Source: Opisthorchis felineus
Lineage: Eukaryota > Platyhelminthes > Trematoda > Opisthorchiida > Opisthorchiidae
Direction: 5' to 3'
DNA length: 64,000 nt
Assembly: GCA_004794785.1 (NCBI GenBank)
Contig: SJOL01006586.1
Coordinates: forward strand, 1,697,793 to 1,761,792
In this document: one piece after another, positions 1-12,181 of the stretch
Numbering within the stretch: position 1 is the stretch's first letter
How the letters are laid out: every line of letters starts with the position of its first letter
Made by a program: the position numbers and the translations under genes
Notes under the pieces: generated by a model
Seen by the model: the letters and a program-made list of their open reading frames with translations, nothing else
Told to the model about the DNA's origin: nothing
The model's database searches: none

Positions 1-3000
1 CTCTTTGATTCGCCTGATTGTGCTTTGGCCAGCTGGCTTGGCCGTATAACCGAACCCCTTGTATGGAACGAGAAACATACAGCTTTTCCACCAGTTGGCA
101 TTTTTTTCAGTCAGGACGCAGAGCTTGAGTTATTGATGACGACGTCTATCTCTTCGCGTAAGTTCTACTGGAAGGTTTCAAAAGGAAATTTGCCGATCCA
201 CCGGGAGCAGCACATACAGCGTAACCAAGGAGCTCGAAATTGTTACTCATCGCTGGCGGAAAATGACTGAACATGCACATTCCCTGGCGTCTTTTTAATG
301 CACAATTCATGGCACAACTGTTAAGTATTTCACTCACCACTATACACACCACGAAGCCCTAATACTTAGGACTTGGGTACTAATTTGGTGGGGAATTATG
401 GCAGGACAGGACCGCAGGTTGTGAAATGTGCACGATCGTGGCCTCTTTACTATATCCATTTACTGCAGCAATTGGGAAACGGAAGCCTGTCAGATGTCTG
501 ACTGAAACAACAGTGGACATATTATCGGTCGCTTTCAGTAGTGTATGAAGCAAGTAGTAAAGCCGAATGGCTAGCCCACTGGATTGTACCTAGAGTAACG
601 GAATTAAGGAAACTGACACACAAGATACAATCGGTAAGCATAAAGTCAGTCTACGTTACTTACCCAAATAAGAGTGAAAAACTGTCAAATTCGTTAGTAG
701 GAGACAAGTGAAATGTAGCAGTGTTAGTAAATCTAAACCCATGTTCCAATGTCAGATCTACTTCAGTCATTGGGTTGCATCCGGTACGCGGATAGCCAGA
801 AAGGCTATCTCTCGTTCTCATTACACTACTGCGCACAACTTGGTTGCACAGTGAGGTGTTTGTTCAATAGAATATGCAGGCGGTATGCTGGCAGCTGTTT
901 CGGGGGTAACTGCAGCACCTTAGTGAGACTCTTAGGGTGACAGTCAGACGATGACTGTCACATCAACTGTCAGGTGCCTAACGGTCAATATCATTGAGTG
1001 GACTCCGGCTGCCATAGGCATCCAAGTATATTCGAATACGCCTGGTTAATTGCTGACCGTTTCGTTTAAGAGGATCTGGTGCAGGACGTGAACCTAGCTG
1101 TTTTATTTCTTCCTTGGAAATCTTGCCTAACCAATCTAAGTTACAGTAATACCATGTGCTACACCGTATTCTGAAGATTAGTTACCGAAAACAGTTCTTG
1201 CTTAGTTCGCTGATTTTTTTTCCACCAGTGGTCGTACCAAGTAATTCTATAAGTTGAGACACTCCGGTAAATCTAAGTAAACCAATATACTTTCTCCTCT
1301 GTTGAACAAACTACGTTTAGTTTTCTGACTGACATTTGGTCTTACAGACAGCTGATTCCTGATGTCTGGGAAACGACGCTTGCGGGGATCGTCTTCTCGT
1401 TCTTGTTACGTTGTTGGATCCACCAAAATGTTTCCTAGTTTAAAAGTCCTCTTTCCCGAAACTTTAGGAAATGGGAAAAACAGTTGGCAATACCTCTTTC
1501 CTCCATTTTGTGCCATGTATAGTTCCACGAACACTCCGTTTTTCCCTCGTTATGTTAGAGTAGATTATTAAAGTGGATTCAAAAGAATCATGGACATATG
1601 TCGGAGGTCAGGTCATATTCGGGTCATATTCCCTGTATCGAAATGTAACAGTTCGCTCTTCACGTTGCCCATTGTCGAGGGAGAAGTTATCAGAAATGTT
1701 TAAATTCGGTATACAGTTGTCACCGTCTGAAACGATGGACCAGAAGCGGTGTTATCTTGAGAGAAAATACTTTTGAAATACATCAACAAAAACCTGTCCA
1801 CTGGGAAAGATATTCCTACCTGAGGATCCTAGCTTGAAAGGTAAATAGATGTGGTGACGGTCGGGAATTGACCTCAAACTTCAGAAAGCAATTACCAATC
1901 ACTCTCACCAACCATCCATTAATCCATTTCATTAGGACGGCAAGAAGACATAAGTCCTGAGATGTCAACAGTCATTTGCTTTCCATCATTCGCGGAGTGT
2001 AAACCATGCTACATTTATATGAAAGGTGTACAGAAACAAACACTAGGAAAAGTGGCACTGGCTTACAAGGATGGAGAGGTTCAAGGCTAGTTCCAGCGTA
2101 GACATGAGTTCTTGATCAATACACTCTGCGCGCACCAGATCCACACCACATGACTGAATATTATGGCTTCGCTGAATGTTGGAAATTTCGGATTCGACTT
2201 GCGCCGCAAGACTGAGAGCGAAGGGTCACATAACTCACCTGTCTCAATAAGATATCGGGCAATCGATAAACCCGTAGTCCGTGTGATCGACCGCTCTGTG
2301 TGTGGCTGTATCTGGTTGGCTGGTAAGAAAGTTCAGGAAGGTTACCCTCCATGAGAAAGGTTGGTTAGGTCTGTAGATGTCACCGTAGCACAGGTGAACA
2401 GATACATAACAAGTGAGGCCGATACGTTGTACTAATTCGGACAAATAGTCTTCAGGGCTGTCTTCCTAGCTCGAACTGTGCCGCCGGTTACGGGTGGTTC
2501 AAAGATGACTTGACCTTGTGACATGTCTGTTGCTTATATTCACATTTAAACAGCCAGTTATTTAAGAACATCAGACAGCTTGACCAGCGGTGGTGCTAGA
2601 ACTGAAATTTCGAGACCATCGTTATGTGGACTAAAATAGACCAAATCACGACCAACCGTAGTATGCCTTGAGTGTCGTTTTGGCTGACTTCTCAATGATA
2701 CAGGTCATCCGGCCATCCCAAACAGGTGCCACTAAATTCCACGTCTGGTCTTTTCCATATGGGCCGATAAGCTTTATGTCTTGGCAAAACGTTTCAAGTT
2801 CAACCACTTTAATGCTGCTAAACATGGCTTTCCTTGGTGGAGTTTCATGCGGGCTTGACCTGGGTCCCGGTAACTTGTGAGGCGGATCTCCAGCTACCCG
2901 AAACTGGTACTGCAGGGTTCAGCTACCAGGTTGTCCTCATTGGGGTGTGCGAATGACCTACCCGTATACTCCGTGTATTTCAGGGTGTTGAGTTTACCCT

Positions 3001-3285
3001 GTTGGTGTGGGTGACCTTCTGTGACTAAACCGAATAGTGGCAAACACTGACTAACCATTTGAGTGCATCTTGTGGGTGGTGCGGGTCACCATGCGTTCAC
3101 ATTGGTTTTCAGCTGCTTGGTCAACTCCACGACAAACCAATTAAGATGCGTCAGTTGGATACGATTATTTTTTAACTGCCATCTCCTCTCTACTGCACCG
3201 ACTTGTTACTTTGAGTTTACGAGATAAGCACCGAGGCAGACAGAAATTTTGGGCGACAAAATCGTGCACGCCCAAAACCAGCTAT
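1..3285. other. no recognised gene
   Basis: All six frames contain only short ORFs without a recognisable domain. No tRNA-like box pair, no long tandem array and no retroelement motif was seen. It is probably intergenic or intronic sequence, possibly containing transposon remnants too old to identify by eye. Confidence 0.5.
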
Positions 3286-3289
3286 TTCA

Positions 3290-3571
3290 GCTTAATCACC
3301 ATGGTGTTCAGTTGCGTATTGTAAACGAAAATGATCGTCTGGGGACCACGGAATGACCTGTGTTCAGCTGGTGCCTCGCAATCGGTGATGCTAGGTCCCG
3401 ACCTGAGGTTACTGTTGTCTCACCGTGCGTATCAAACACCTTGCTGTGTTTAGTTATTCTTCGAGAGAAACGGCGGTCCGTCCCACCAAAGCATGTACAT
3501 CCGCAAATGAACCGACAACTAACATGCGGTGCAGAAATATCGGACTTTCGATGGCGGCCAAGTTGAAGCAT
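3290..3571 (-). pseudogene. Penelope-like element GIY-YIG endonuclease fragment
   Basis: The minus-strand reading has a Cys-x-Cys pair, then a CFGGTDRRFSRRI stretch resembling the Y(V/I)GRTxRRLxxRI core of GIY-YIG nucleases. About 30 residues on comes ARHQLNTGH, like the A-x-H-x3-TGH block of Penelope-like element (PLE) endonucleases, followed by SFSFTIRN. In PLEs this domain follows the reverse transcriptase and nicks target DNA. The second Tyr of the family motif appears replaced by Phe and the reading stops shortly after. Up to about 3.85 kb the upstream minus sequence has weak similarity to the RT-endonuclease linker, with many stops. It is a dead fragment. The assignment rests on motif spacing only. 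Confidence 0.45.
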
Positions 3572-3859
3572 AGTGGAACTGGATTATTTTTTGTCATACA
3601 ACCGGGCAAGTGGGATCTGGGACGGCTGTTAGGTTTGCTCCTAGCAAATATATGGTCCTTTAGTGATCATTTCAACAGTAGCAGCTAGGCCCGCTTTATA
3701 TTTTTTTGTGGCTATATTCGGACAAAACGTTCCCTAGTAATGTTGGTCAAAAAACGCTCAGTGTGCGGTTCAACAAACAGGTGCAACGCGTGCAAATCGA
3801 ATGCACTGCAAATCGAATGCACATTTGTATAACGGCAAATAATGCTAAGTATTGTGCTT

Positions 3860-6200
3860 TCCGGAAACTTTCGGAGAAGAATATCTCAAAATACTAAACC
3901 AACTTTTAACTCATTCATGTGGGAAGCAGATAAGGTAGAGTGGATAATACCCAGAAAATGATAAAAAGATTTTAAAAAATCATAAGTAAAATGAATTGAA
4001 ACAAATGTGGTCTAGATAACAAGAGAGCGTAGTTTCCGGGATATTTCCTCTGGTCAAATCCGTCCATACCTCACAATGGAGTTGAACAATATCTCTGAGA
4101 AAGAAAAAACAATATGTAAGACGTGAAGACAAATCGACAACTCGATATCTTTGATTCATTAGTTAACATGATCAGAATTTCCTAAATCGAATGGGCAGCA
4201 GTGTGTCACATAGAAAACCAAAGTCCCATAAATGGACTGAGGATTTTTTATCCCTAGTATCCAGGTGGTTATCAAAACAAGAATACATTGTGTGGTACAT
4301 CGACAATTAGATGGAGGCTGATTGGTTGGTTCCAGCCATATCACTGCTGAAAAGACAATCGATTATCATCAGTGCTGTGACCTGTGAGGGTAAAATCTGT
4401 CTCTTGCATACCAAATGGGTGTGGGCGGAAGATTAAAAACGCTCCAGCGAATTCGCATCATTTTGACCATGTGCGTTACATTTAAAAACAGATTTCTACA
4501 TAATAAATTAGGGAGACCACACTTCCGCCTCTAAAATTGCTCGGATGACGGGAGTTTATCAGAAGGATCGTCGATGTTTTTAGCTGTCAGCTCTCAAAAA
4601 TCGATCACAGGTGCTAATTATTTATTTATTTTTTGTTAGATCGATTGCCCCCTACTTATGGCTATTTATCTTGATCCCTTTGTGCCGGCACTTATTTATT
4701 CAGCTCTAGCGAACGAATATCCGCTTTAATATTCACCGTAATTTTATACCGTAAATTTATCTCACCAAATGCCGGCTCCCTTTTGATTACTTTTTAGTGA
4801 CAGAAGTGGAAAGGCTTTTCATTTACACAACCAGAAAGCCAAGCACACAGTTTTCAACAGTGTTCGGAAAAAATATGGGAACTAGATTGAATCCAAATGA
4901 ATCATTATCGCCAAAATCTCATATCAGCCCTTTAATCGATGGAACTGCGCTTTTTAAAGTAGTAAAAAAGGAATGATACGATGTTGCATAAAAATACATG
5001 TGATCACCCCGCCGGCGAAAATACACTGTTTTCGACAGAAGAAATGATATTGGCGAACTAATAAATTTCTACAATAGGATAACCCAAATAAGCAACGAGA
5101 AAAGTCAACAAGAAATGCCGACAAGATATGTTGTATGAGGAAAATTAGTCACTCAGTATGAAGTGCTTTTTGAATGGTGTCCAACAGAGTCACACCACAG
5201 AAACGCAACGAAGTGGGAAGTCAGCGTCCCAGAGCTACAAATATACTTCGCTGGGAACCTACAAAGCAAGGCGGAAATTAGCTGTTTATGAGAGACAGTT
5301 GACTGATCATGCATATAGACATTAGGAACAGACGTAAACGGGTGAGTTTGCCTTGCTTGGTCTGCTATCGTATGCAGATTCAGTAAACATAACCTGAAAA
5401 CCAAAGACCTGATGAGTTTGGTGGACAAACATCAGAAGACAGGTTGAAGTGGTGGAAAATGAAAAAGTTTAAACGAAGCTGATAGTCTTCTCTTATATAA
5501 GTGATAATGGGAAGTTATACCAACTTAGTCATCGAAGGTTCGAGGACCTTAGGCGTCGAAGCGCTGCCTGATTGGGTAAAGCTACCGAGTAAAACTTTCG
5601 CTTCGGCTGGTAAAAAGTGGATTCCTGACGCACTGCTTGTGTAATGAGTCTTCAGAAAGGAGTATTTAGCCTTCATACCACCGATCGGCAGCAGGTGTGA
5701 TCCGAATTCCGTCTGTTAACCGAGTGAGTCCATATTCACTGCTTGCCTGGAAACTGTTTTGCTTGTGGCTGTGGAGAGGGGTGTTCAGTTACCATAATGT
5801 GGTAGGGTAGCAGGCACGTGAACCGGCTCTGGGCTGCAGGCAAACCGGCCTATTCCGAAGGATGTAACAACCGAAAGCATCCACGAAAAGATGCCGGAGT
5901 CGAACATATGCGATTTCGAAAGCTCTGCCATCAGGAAGCTTTGCGACAAGGCCTCGTGGTTCAGTCCTACAAATGGGGAACATCTGGAGCAGTCGAACGA
6001 ATATGGATACTTCACAATCCGACGTCCCAGTGAGCAACAGGACTAGAAGACAAGCTCAGCAGGCATTCCGAATATAGGGTAAAACAAGCGCATTGTTACC
6101 AACTACTAAGTGAATGGGAATCCCACCCAACTGTGAAAGGACTTACTACCTATCTGCCTGGCAAACGGTAATAAAAGGCTAACCTGACAATCAGTCTTCG
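3860..6200. other. no recognised gene
   Basis: Only short ORFs without domain similarity occur here. The sequence is AT-rich between about 3.9 and 5.1 kb. I see no coding, RNA or repeat signal. Confidence 0.45.
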
Positions 6201-6210
6201 CGCTACAGTC

Positions 6211-6237
6211 ATCATCATCATTCATCATTATCAGCTC
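6211..6237 (-). repeat. (TGA)n 3' tail of LINE A
   Basis: On the minus strand the element's 3' UTR ends in an imperfect TGATAATGATGAATGATGA run. Short trinucleotide tails are typical of RTE-type LINEs, and this fixes the 3' end and the orientation. Confidence 0.65.
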
Positions 6238-6410
6238 TAAGAACCGCGTACTTGTCGTACAGTGGTTGTAACTGCCACAGTTTCGTTCACCGATGATATG
6301 GGGAGGTGGGGTAGGTAGCTGCGCATTGGAGGCGGGAGCTGTTAAATTGGTGCGTAAATACAGCACTGTCAGTGGACAGTTAAGTGGAGGGAATGAGGAG
6401 GCTATGAAAT

Positions 6411-8715
6411 GAAGGCAATAGCTTGAATGCACGAGCGCCATTGAGGGCGCGACTGGGCCATGTCTAACAATGTTTCTAACCATTGATGTGGCCCGTCTCT
6501 GGGTCCCTATCCAGGAAGATGGCAATGACCAGATCAGCTGAGTTTGCTGGTAACGGGTTTCATGCTTCGCTGCCAAGTCACTGTTTGGCCTCCCCTGGCT
6601 CGTTTCCACCCTTCACGTGGTTGTGCGGAAAGAGCGCTTCGAGGAAGTCGGTCGACTGGCATACAGAGCAGGTGGCCAAGCCAGCGCAACCTATGGAGCA
6701 TGACCAGTTCATTTATCGTGGGCGAGTTATCTCTTCCGAATACCATTCGACCTATTTCAGTATTGCTGATCTGGTGTTCCCACCAGACTCAAGCAATGCT
6801 CTGGAGATATCGATGGTCAAACACTGAAAGTCTTTTGACGTCCTCGGCGCGAAGCGGCCATGTTTCTGACCCGTATAGCAATATGGATCGCACCGCAGCA
6901 TTGTAACCTCGACCCTTGACGGATAAGCTGATGTCACGCCTACGCCACAGGTGATGCAGGTTCACAAAAGCTGCTCTGGCCTTCCCAATCCGGATGGAAA
7001 TATCATCTTTCGCGAGACCACCGGGACTGATACAGCAGCCAAGGTAAACAAACTTGTCTACTACCTCAATCATTTCACGCGCAAGCATGAGGTTAGGTTC
7101 TGAGCCCACCCAGTCTTGCAGTAGCACTTTACACTTAGCCGGTGTGAAACGCATGCCAAACCGTGAGGCGGAATTATTTAGACTATTTAATATTGTTTGC
7201 ATTACCACGGCGTCAGATCCAAGAAGTTCAATGTCGTCTGCGTACTCGATGTCTGTAAGCCAATTCCCCGGAGCACTTCTGCCCCTCAGGCATCAGAGGC
7301 TGACAGTGAGTCTTCCATGATCGTTTCAATGACTAAGTTGAAGAGGAAAGGTGAAGGAGGACAGCCCCGTCTGACACCACTTGATGTGGTGAACTCAGGC
7401 GAGACCTTCCCGTAGACCTTCATACGGCCGCGGGAGTTGGCGTACAGCGCCTTAAGGAGGGTCAAGAATTTATGGGGACACGTTTGCTCCACAGACACTG
7501 CCATAGTGCCCGACGGTCTACAGAGTCAAAGACAGCTTTCAGATCAAGGAACACAACAATTGTTGGTTGCTGGAAGCAGTGTCGCTGTTCCAGAATCCGT
7601 CGGAGGGTGGAGATATGATCGATGCATCCTCTTGCAGGACGGGACCCAGCTTGGTTTTCACGGATCTGTCTCTCCCTGTGTTCAGTCAACCGTCGAAGCA
7701 TAAGACCAGAGAGCACCTTCGATGCTACCACGCTGATGCCACGGTGGTTTTCATACAACGTCCCCGTACCCTTTTTGAAGATAGGGATAACTGTCCGCAT
7801 TTCCCATTCTGCACTGAACGCCGCTAACATAGCTCCTTTCACATTTTGCCACGCCTCATCCACATGCTCACTGCCACCACAGTATTGGTTTACTGTGGAT
7901 AGTTGTTGGGCTAGCTCAGATCGATGCTGTTGAGCTATGGTAGTTTTTCGAAGATCGTAGATTCGCATGCTTCTTGCTGACTTGCGAGGGCCTGAAAGGA
8001 AGCGAACTGTCAGACGTGCACGCACCATGGCGTGATCGGAATCAAGTGGTGTGCCCCAGAAGGAACGGCGGTCTTGAATTGTGGCTCTCCATCGGTGGCT
8101 GATGGTCATGTGATCCAACTGGGTCCACGGTTGGTTTGCAGTTGGTGCCGCCAGGTTGCGCGATGCGAACGTTTGTGTTGAAAGTTCGTGCTCGCTCAGA
8201 CGACCTACTTGAGCAATCATATCGCCTGCAAGCATCACAGTGTCAGTGCTTTTTGCTTGACGAATGAGCCCGGATAACTCTCGATAGAAAGTATCCTTCT
8301 CAGCGTCAGAACTGCAGTCCATTGGGGCATAAGCCGACACTACAAACAGGCGCCGCTTCTAATGCCGACAGGCATTGAGTTTGATTGAACTGGATAACCG
8401 GACTGCGCAAAGACGACTGTTCACTGGGATATAATCCAGCAAAGCGCTTTCAGCTCTGGGGCTGAGTGCAACTCCCACGCCACATATTCCACGAGTCATC
8501 ACTTCTGGGTCACCAGACACACGGAGGGAGAAGTTTGAAAGAGCTGAGTTCATCCTTGGTGTTCTGAGATGCATAAGAACGCTAGGGTCTTGAATGCGTG
8601 TTTCGGTGACACAGCATACATCAATTTTAAGGGAGTATAAGGTTTCAGCAAACATAGCCTGTTTGCCAACTGGACACAGAGAGCGGAGGTTAAAAGCTCC
8701 TATATAGAAAAAATA
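6411..8715 (-). pseudogene. LINE A ORF2: AP endonuclease + reverse transcriptase
   Basis: The reading starts near 8715 (GAFNLRSLCPVGKQA). It runs through the endonuclease with an ET motif (CVTETRIQD), a degraded GD-x-N-A motif (GDMIAQVGR, Asn replaced by Ile) and an intact SDH motif (DSDHAMVRARL). The RT has motif A (FLDLKAVFDSVDR), a GVRRGCPPSPFLFN block and YADD at 7233-7244, so its catalytic Asp residues survive. The C-terminal part ends near 6411. Lesions: an in-frame TAG at 8359-8361; about 30 residues missing after the GDMIA motif; the interdomain linker and RT fingers deleted near 7808; frameshifts near 7478 and 7270; TGA codons at 7286-7288, 6789-6791 and 6534-6536. Apart from these the frame is kept, so inactivation is fairly recent. 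Confidence 0.85.
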
Positions 8716-8779
8716 TTGTGGATTTAGAAGGGTGTTATTTTGTTTACTGTTAATAGGCAGCGAGGAGCATAAGACCCTT

Positions 8780-9378
8780 CAGTCAGATAGCTGACAGCCA
8801 AATGATCCAGCGACGTTTGCTTTGGTGGTGGAAAGGGGTTGAAGAGGGACATCGGTGGACACAGAACTGCGCGGGCAAATGATACTTCCCGGTTGTTCAG
8901 GCCGAAGAAGGGGGTTTGGTTGAGGTACCCCATCTTGAGTCCTTGACTCAAAATTCTAACCCACAAGGCACTGGGAGGATGTAGGGTTTTGTTCGGGGAT
9001 CTTGCCCCTAGCCTCTGACTCAAAAGTCTGACCCACGAGGCAGCGGACAGTAGGGTTTTCTTTGGGGACCCTGCCCGTAGCCGATGACCCAATAGTCTGA
9101 CCTGCTCGACTGCAGAGGTTTGGCCTAACCCGAGGACGCAGAGAGTAGGGCATTACTGTCTCATTCCTGATGCGGCTGCGCACAGCAGGTGCCTTTTGAG
9201 CAGCACCGGACTCTTTGGTTTTAAAAGTATTTCGACCGTATTCAATAATGCGCCGGAGGTCACGGTCAACCGTTGTGCGATCGGAGTGTGCGGTTTTTGG
9301 GGCAGACCTCGTCCTTCTTCGGGGGAAGGCAGCATCGCTGCTTCCATGAATATGGACATGCTGGTCACCTGCCTTCAC
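8780..9378 (-). pseudogene. LINE A 5' ORF with three in-phase repeats
   Basis: Upstream of the endonuclease one minus-strand frame is open from about 9378 to 8780 apart from one TAG. It is basic at the N-terminal side (RRRTRSAPKT, IRNETVMPYSLRPR). It then repeats a 23-24 residue unit three times, each of the form (L/A)(V/G)G(Q)xFES.xxGxxPxxNP, matching the 69-72 bp DNA repeats at 8912-9121. Whether this is a true ORF1 of LINE A or a separate 5' module is not clear. No known domain was recognised. A further open stretch lies upstream in another frame (9375-9575). Confidence 0.5.
8912..9121 (-). repeat. three tandem copies of a 69-72 bp unit
   Basis: On the plus strand units begin with GGGTTT at about 8912, 8984 and 9053. 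Each contains a block like TGACTCAAAATTCTAACCCAC followed by a Gly/Pro-coding segment. Spacings are 72 and 69 bp, both multiples of three, so the reading frame of the 5' ORF on the minus strand is preserved. Units have diverged by scattered substitutions. Confidence 0.75.
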
Positions 9379-9609
9379 ACTCCTGTCACAGAGGACAGTA
9401 CGACTTTACCTCCAGACCGCCTCGTAGCACGACTACTCGTGATACGGGGTCTCGCTGCTCTTGGTCTGACTGCTCCCCTTTGGCCTTCCTGTCCTGTTTG
9501 CACCTTGTGGAACGAAGTTCCAACCAGTGTAGCCCGCGGTATCATTGCAGCACTCAAGCCCGACCACCACGTCAAGGTGGCAACTTCAGGTCGGGTACAG
9601 TAGAGGCGG

Positions 9610-11045
9610 TTAATTCTGTACGGCTTTGGAGCAGCTGTTCAGTTGGTGCTTCCCTCCTCGGGTTCTGTAAGAAGATCTGGTTTATCCACTCATTGATGTG
9701 AATGAAGTATTTAATGAACCTTAGGGCGAACTGCCCGCTCGTAATGTTGGTCAGTTGAAAGTACAGGCCACCTCGGAGATCAGTTGGGCAGATTTTAAGT
9801 ACATAGGAACAATTTGACTAACCTTACGGATTATGTAGGAAACGAGGATTTCTGAGATAAACACGTTGGGCTGTTCGGGTGCCGTTTTGAGGAGTAATCA
9901 TATACCGGTAAAAAAATAACACACGACTGCTTGGCTGGTTATTTAAGCATCTATTTCGGAAACACAACTTCCGGCATGCAATACCCACCAATTAAAAAAG
10001 GCGACCGAGAAGGACATTGCTGTTCGCTGTAACCTACTGCGTAGTACTGCAGACTTGTAATCACACATTTAGAGATGAGTGCAGTCGGACTCATTTGCAC
10101 AGCAAACTCTCGATACAAAAGTGATGGAAAAGCAATAAATGGACAGGCAGTTAACGCACTACTTGTTGGTTGAAAAAAAGCGGAATTCATCGTACAAAAC
10201 AATTTTACGAAAACGTTCCTCAAGTTAATGAACAAAAGTCGGTACCTGAATGGAACGATAGGGAGGCATAAATCGTAAAAGTCACCAGGTCACTAATGAC
10301 CAAGTGACTGGCCAACAAAATCGGCCAAATATTGAGTGATCTACGGGGGGGGGGATTGATTCGTCCAGTGGCATGGAAAATATCCAGGTTGTGATTGGCT
10401 GCATGTTACCTTGTTGACAAATGTTACGTATTGTCAAGTTTCAGACAGTCACATTTTCTCTTGGAATCAAACTCTTGGTATCAGCATGCTCAAATCAGGC
10501 CAATGCTGATCTCGAATTTTGAGAACAAAACAAGAAAGGCGGATATTGATTGTTTCTGTAGTTAGAATATTTTCGAATACGGTGATTCCCGTCTCGAAGA
10601 ATAGCCACTACACGGAAAGCATGATTTCGTCCTCTGATTAGTGTTCGAAGCTATATGGGGGTTACGTGTTTCGTCTAACAGCAGTGAAACAGGTTGTTGA
10701 AAATTCGAATAACTGCGTTAGAGGAATGTCTTCTTCTTTACTGCGTCTGTCTCGTAATATGAGCGCAGCAAAGTTCACACTGAATGTTATTCATCTTCAT
10801 CAGAAGTTATGGCTGCTGGCATAATGCTTACTTGCCTACATGGTAAACTGGTTCATACAAATATTGTTTACCAAAACGAACCCACCAGGATCTTCATTGA
10901 CTCTAAAATTGATCGGAGTTTAATAGATATTTTAACCCAACGGCGACATAGAATGGTGACAGGGACTGTCCAAATACTGTCACATTGTCTCGATGGTTAT
11001 CCTAAAAATAATAATAAAATAGATGAAGCGTTCAGCTGTAACACC
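9610..11045. other. no recognised gene
   Basis: Short ORFs only. A G9-type homopolymer run lies near 10.35 kb. No domain, RNA or repeat family was recognised. Confidence 0.45.
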
Positions 11046-11234
11046 CTTTCGGCGCGTAGCTGCCAAGCCACCCGAAGGGAGCACGAGGGATTGGATACTA
11101 CCAGTGCAAGGAGGAAAGCCCTTCACCGCGGAGATGTTTATTAGAAAACACCAACTAAACAGTTACAGACTACTGGACAGGAAAGTCAAACTCTCATATG
11201 CACCTTGATTTTTAAAAATTGAATATTCGTCTTC

Positions 11235-11886
11235 AATCAATTGGAAAATGTTTGGGACCGATTGGGTGGTCATCGTTTCAGAGAGGTTTGGTAAACAATC
11301 GGTGGATTTATTGCTGGGCAACGTTTCGCTTTTGACACAAAAGCTTCGTCAGGCTGAGTAAGTAAGCAGGTTGATTGGGTTTTAAGGCAGTCAGGGAACC
11401 AATCCGTGAGATTTCTTATGCCTAGCCGACTTGATCAGTGCTGGGTGTCAGTCTGATGTTCCTGTTTGTTTGTTAGTTGGGGATGACTAACATCTACGAT
11501 AGAATGGTTAGGGGGGAGTTGTCTTCATGTTGAACCCGGATTTTTTCGGCCTTGATTTTTCTGTCTAGGACACCTTAATGGACTATTCTTCTTGGGGTCG
11601 TTCACGGATTTTGTTCGCCTGTGTTCGTCGAGGGGTGCCGGGACAATTGGTTTGGGGTTGGGGGGTGGTTAACTGGATCTTAATCTGCTTGGATTTTGTA
11701 CTTTTAGACCCAGACGATTTTGCTGATAACTGCGCACCACCTCATATCATCTCTGTTCCCTGACTGCCTTAAAAGCCAATCAACCTGTTTACTTACTCAC
11801 TTGGCCTGACCAAGCTCTTGTGTCAAAAGCGAAACGTTGCCCAGCAATAAATCCACCGATTGTTTGCCAAATCTCTCTGAAACGAT
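11235..11886. mobile_element. 652-bp inverted-repeat element nested in SINE S1
   Basis: Two arms of about 130 bp, 11271-11399 and 11755-11886, are inverted copies of each other with scattered mismatches, around a loop of about 355 bp. The insertion splits SINE S1 at a point where the intact copy S2 is continuous. Both sides carry a 14-bp direct repeat, GAATATTCGTCTTC at 11221-11234 and GAATATCCGTCTTC at 11887-11900 (one mismatch). No ORF with a known transposase lies in the loop. It could be a foldback/MITE-like element or two head-to-head copies of a short retroposon. The 36 bp outside the left arm make it asymmetric, which favours the second option. Confidence 0.65.
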
Positions 11887-12126
11887 GAATATCCGTCTTC
11901 TTCTTGAACGCGGCTTCTCGAACTCTCCTGGATATTCATTGACTATGAAGCGATTGTAAACGAATGCTGCAAAGCAGTTCCACAAATGCCGTAATAAACC
12001 CCACCTTCCATTAGATCAAAGCGGAGTTACGAGAAAACCCCATACTACTCGCATGTCTCATCAGTAGTATCCACCGTTACACCAGGTTGCCCAAGCCTAG
12101 ACAGGAGAAGTCAAGACACAGAGGTC

Positions 12127-12181
12127 GGGTTCGAACCACGGACCTTCCGGTCAGTAAATTCACGCTATAACCACTGAGCCA
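12127..12181 (-). promoter_or_regulatory. RNA polymerase III A and B boxes of SINE S1
   Basis: On the minus strand the A-box-like TGGCTCAGTGGTTA lies at 12168-12181 and the B-box GGTTCGAACCC at 12127-12137. The order is as in tRNA genes and the gap (about 30 bp) is near tRNA spacing. I do not call a functional tRNA because no acceptor stem or anticodon arm could be closed. Confidence 0.7.

Larger units (their letters stand above)
6205..9580 (-). mobile_element. LINE A: RTE-like non-LTR retrotransposon, decayed
   Basis: Read on the minus strand from about 9.58 kb to 6.2 kb, this is one non-LTR element. It has a 5' ORF with tandem repeats, an AP-type endonuclease, a reverse transcriptase, the characteristic C-terminal region of the flatworm RTE-like lineage, a short 3' UTR, and an imperfect (TGA)n tail at 6211-6237. 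The simple-repeat tail instead of poly(A) fits RTE-type elements. The copy is longer than the other copies of its lineage here but is dead: it has at least three nonsense codons, two frameshifts and two internal deletions. The 5' boundary is uncertain. Confidence 0.85.

Noticed and set aside
6106..6609. 167-codon minus-strand ORF at the 3' end of LINE A
   Set aside because: Its frame leaves the real ORF2 frame after the C-terminal block and then reads the 3' UTR and the (TGA)n tail as Asn-Asp-Asp residues.
9196..9701. Two plus-strand ORFs of 135-142 codons
   Set aside because: Largely antisense shadows of the LINE A 5' ORF region; no domain on this strand.
11312..11385. Active hammerhead ribozyme
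   Set aside because: Core and stem II fit, but A15.1-U16.1 pairing and stem I could not be formed in either permutation tried; kept only as a finding.
11797..11985. 62-codon minus-strand ORF
   Set aside because: It reads across the junction of the nested repeat and SINE S1, so it is a repeat by-product.
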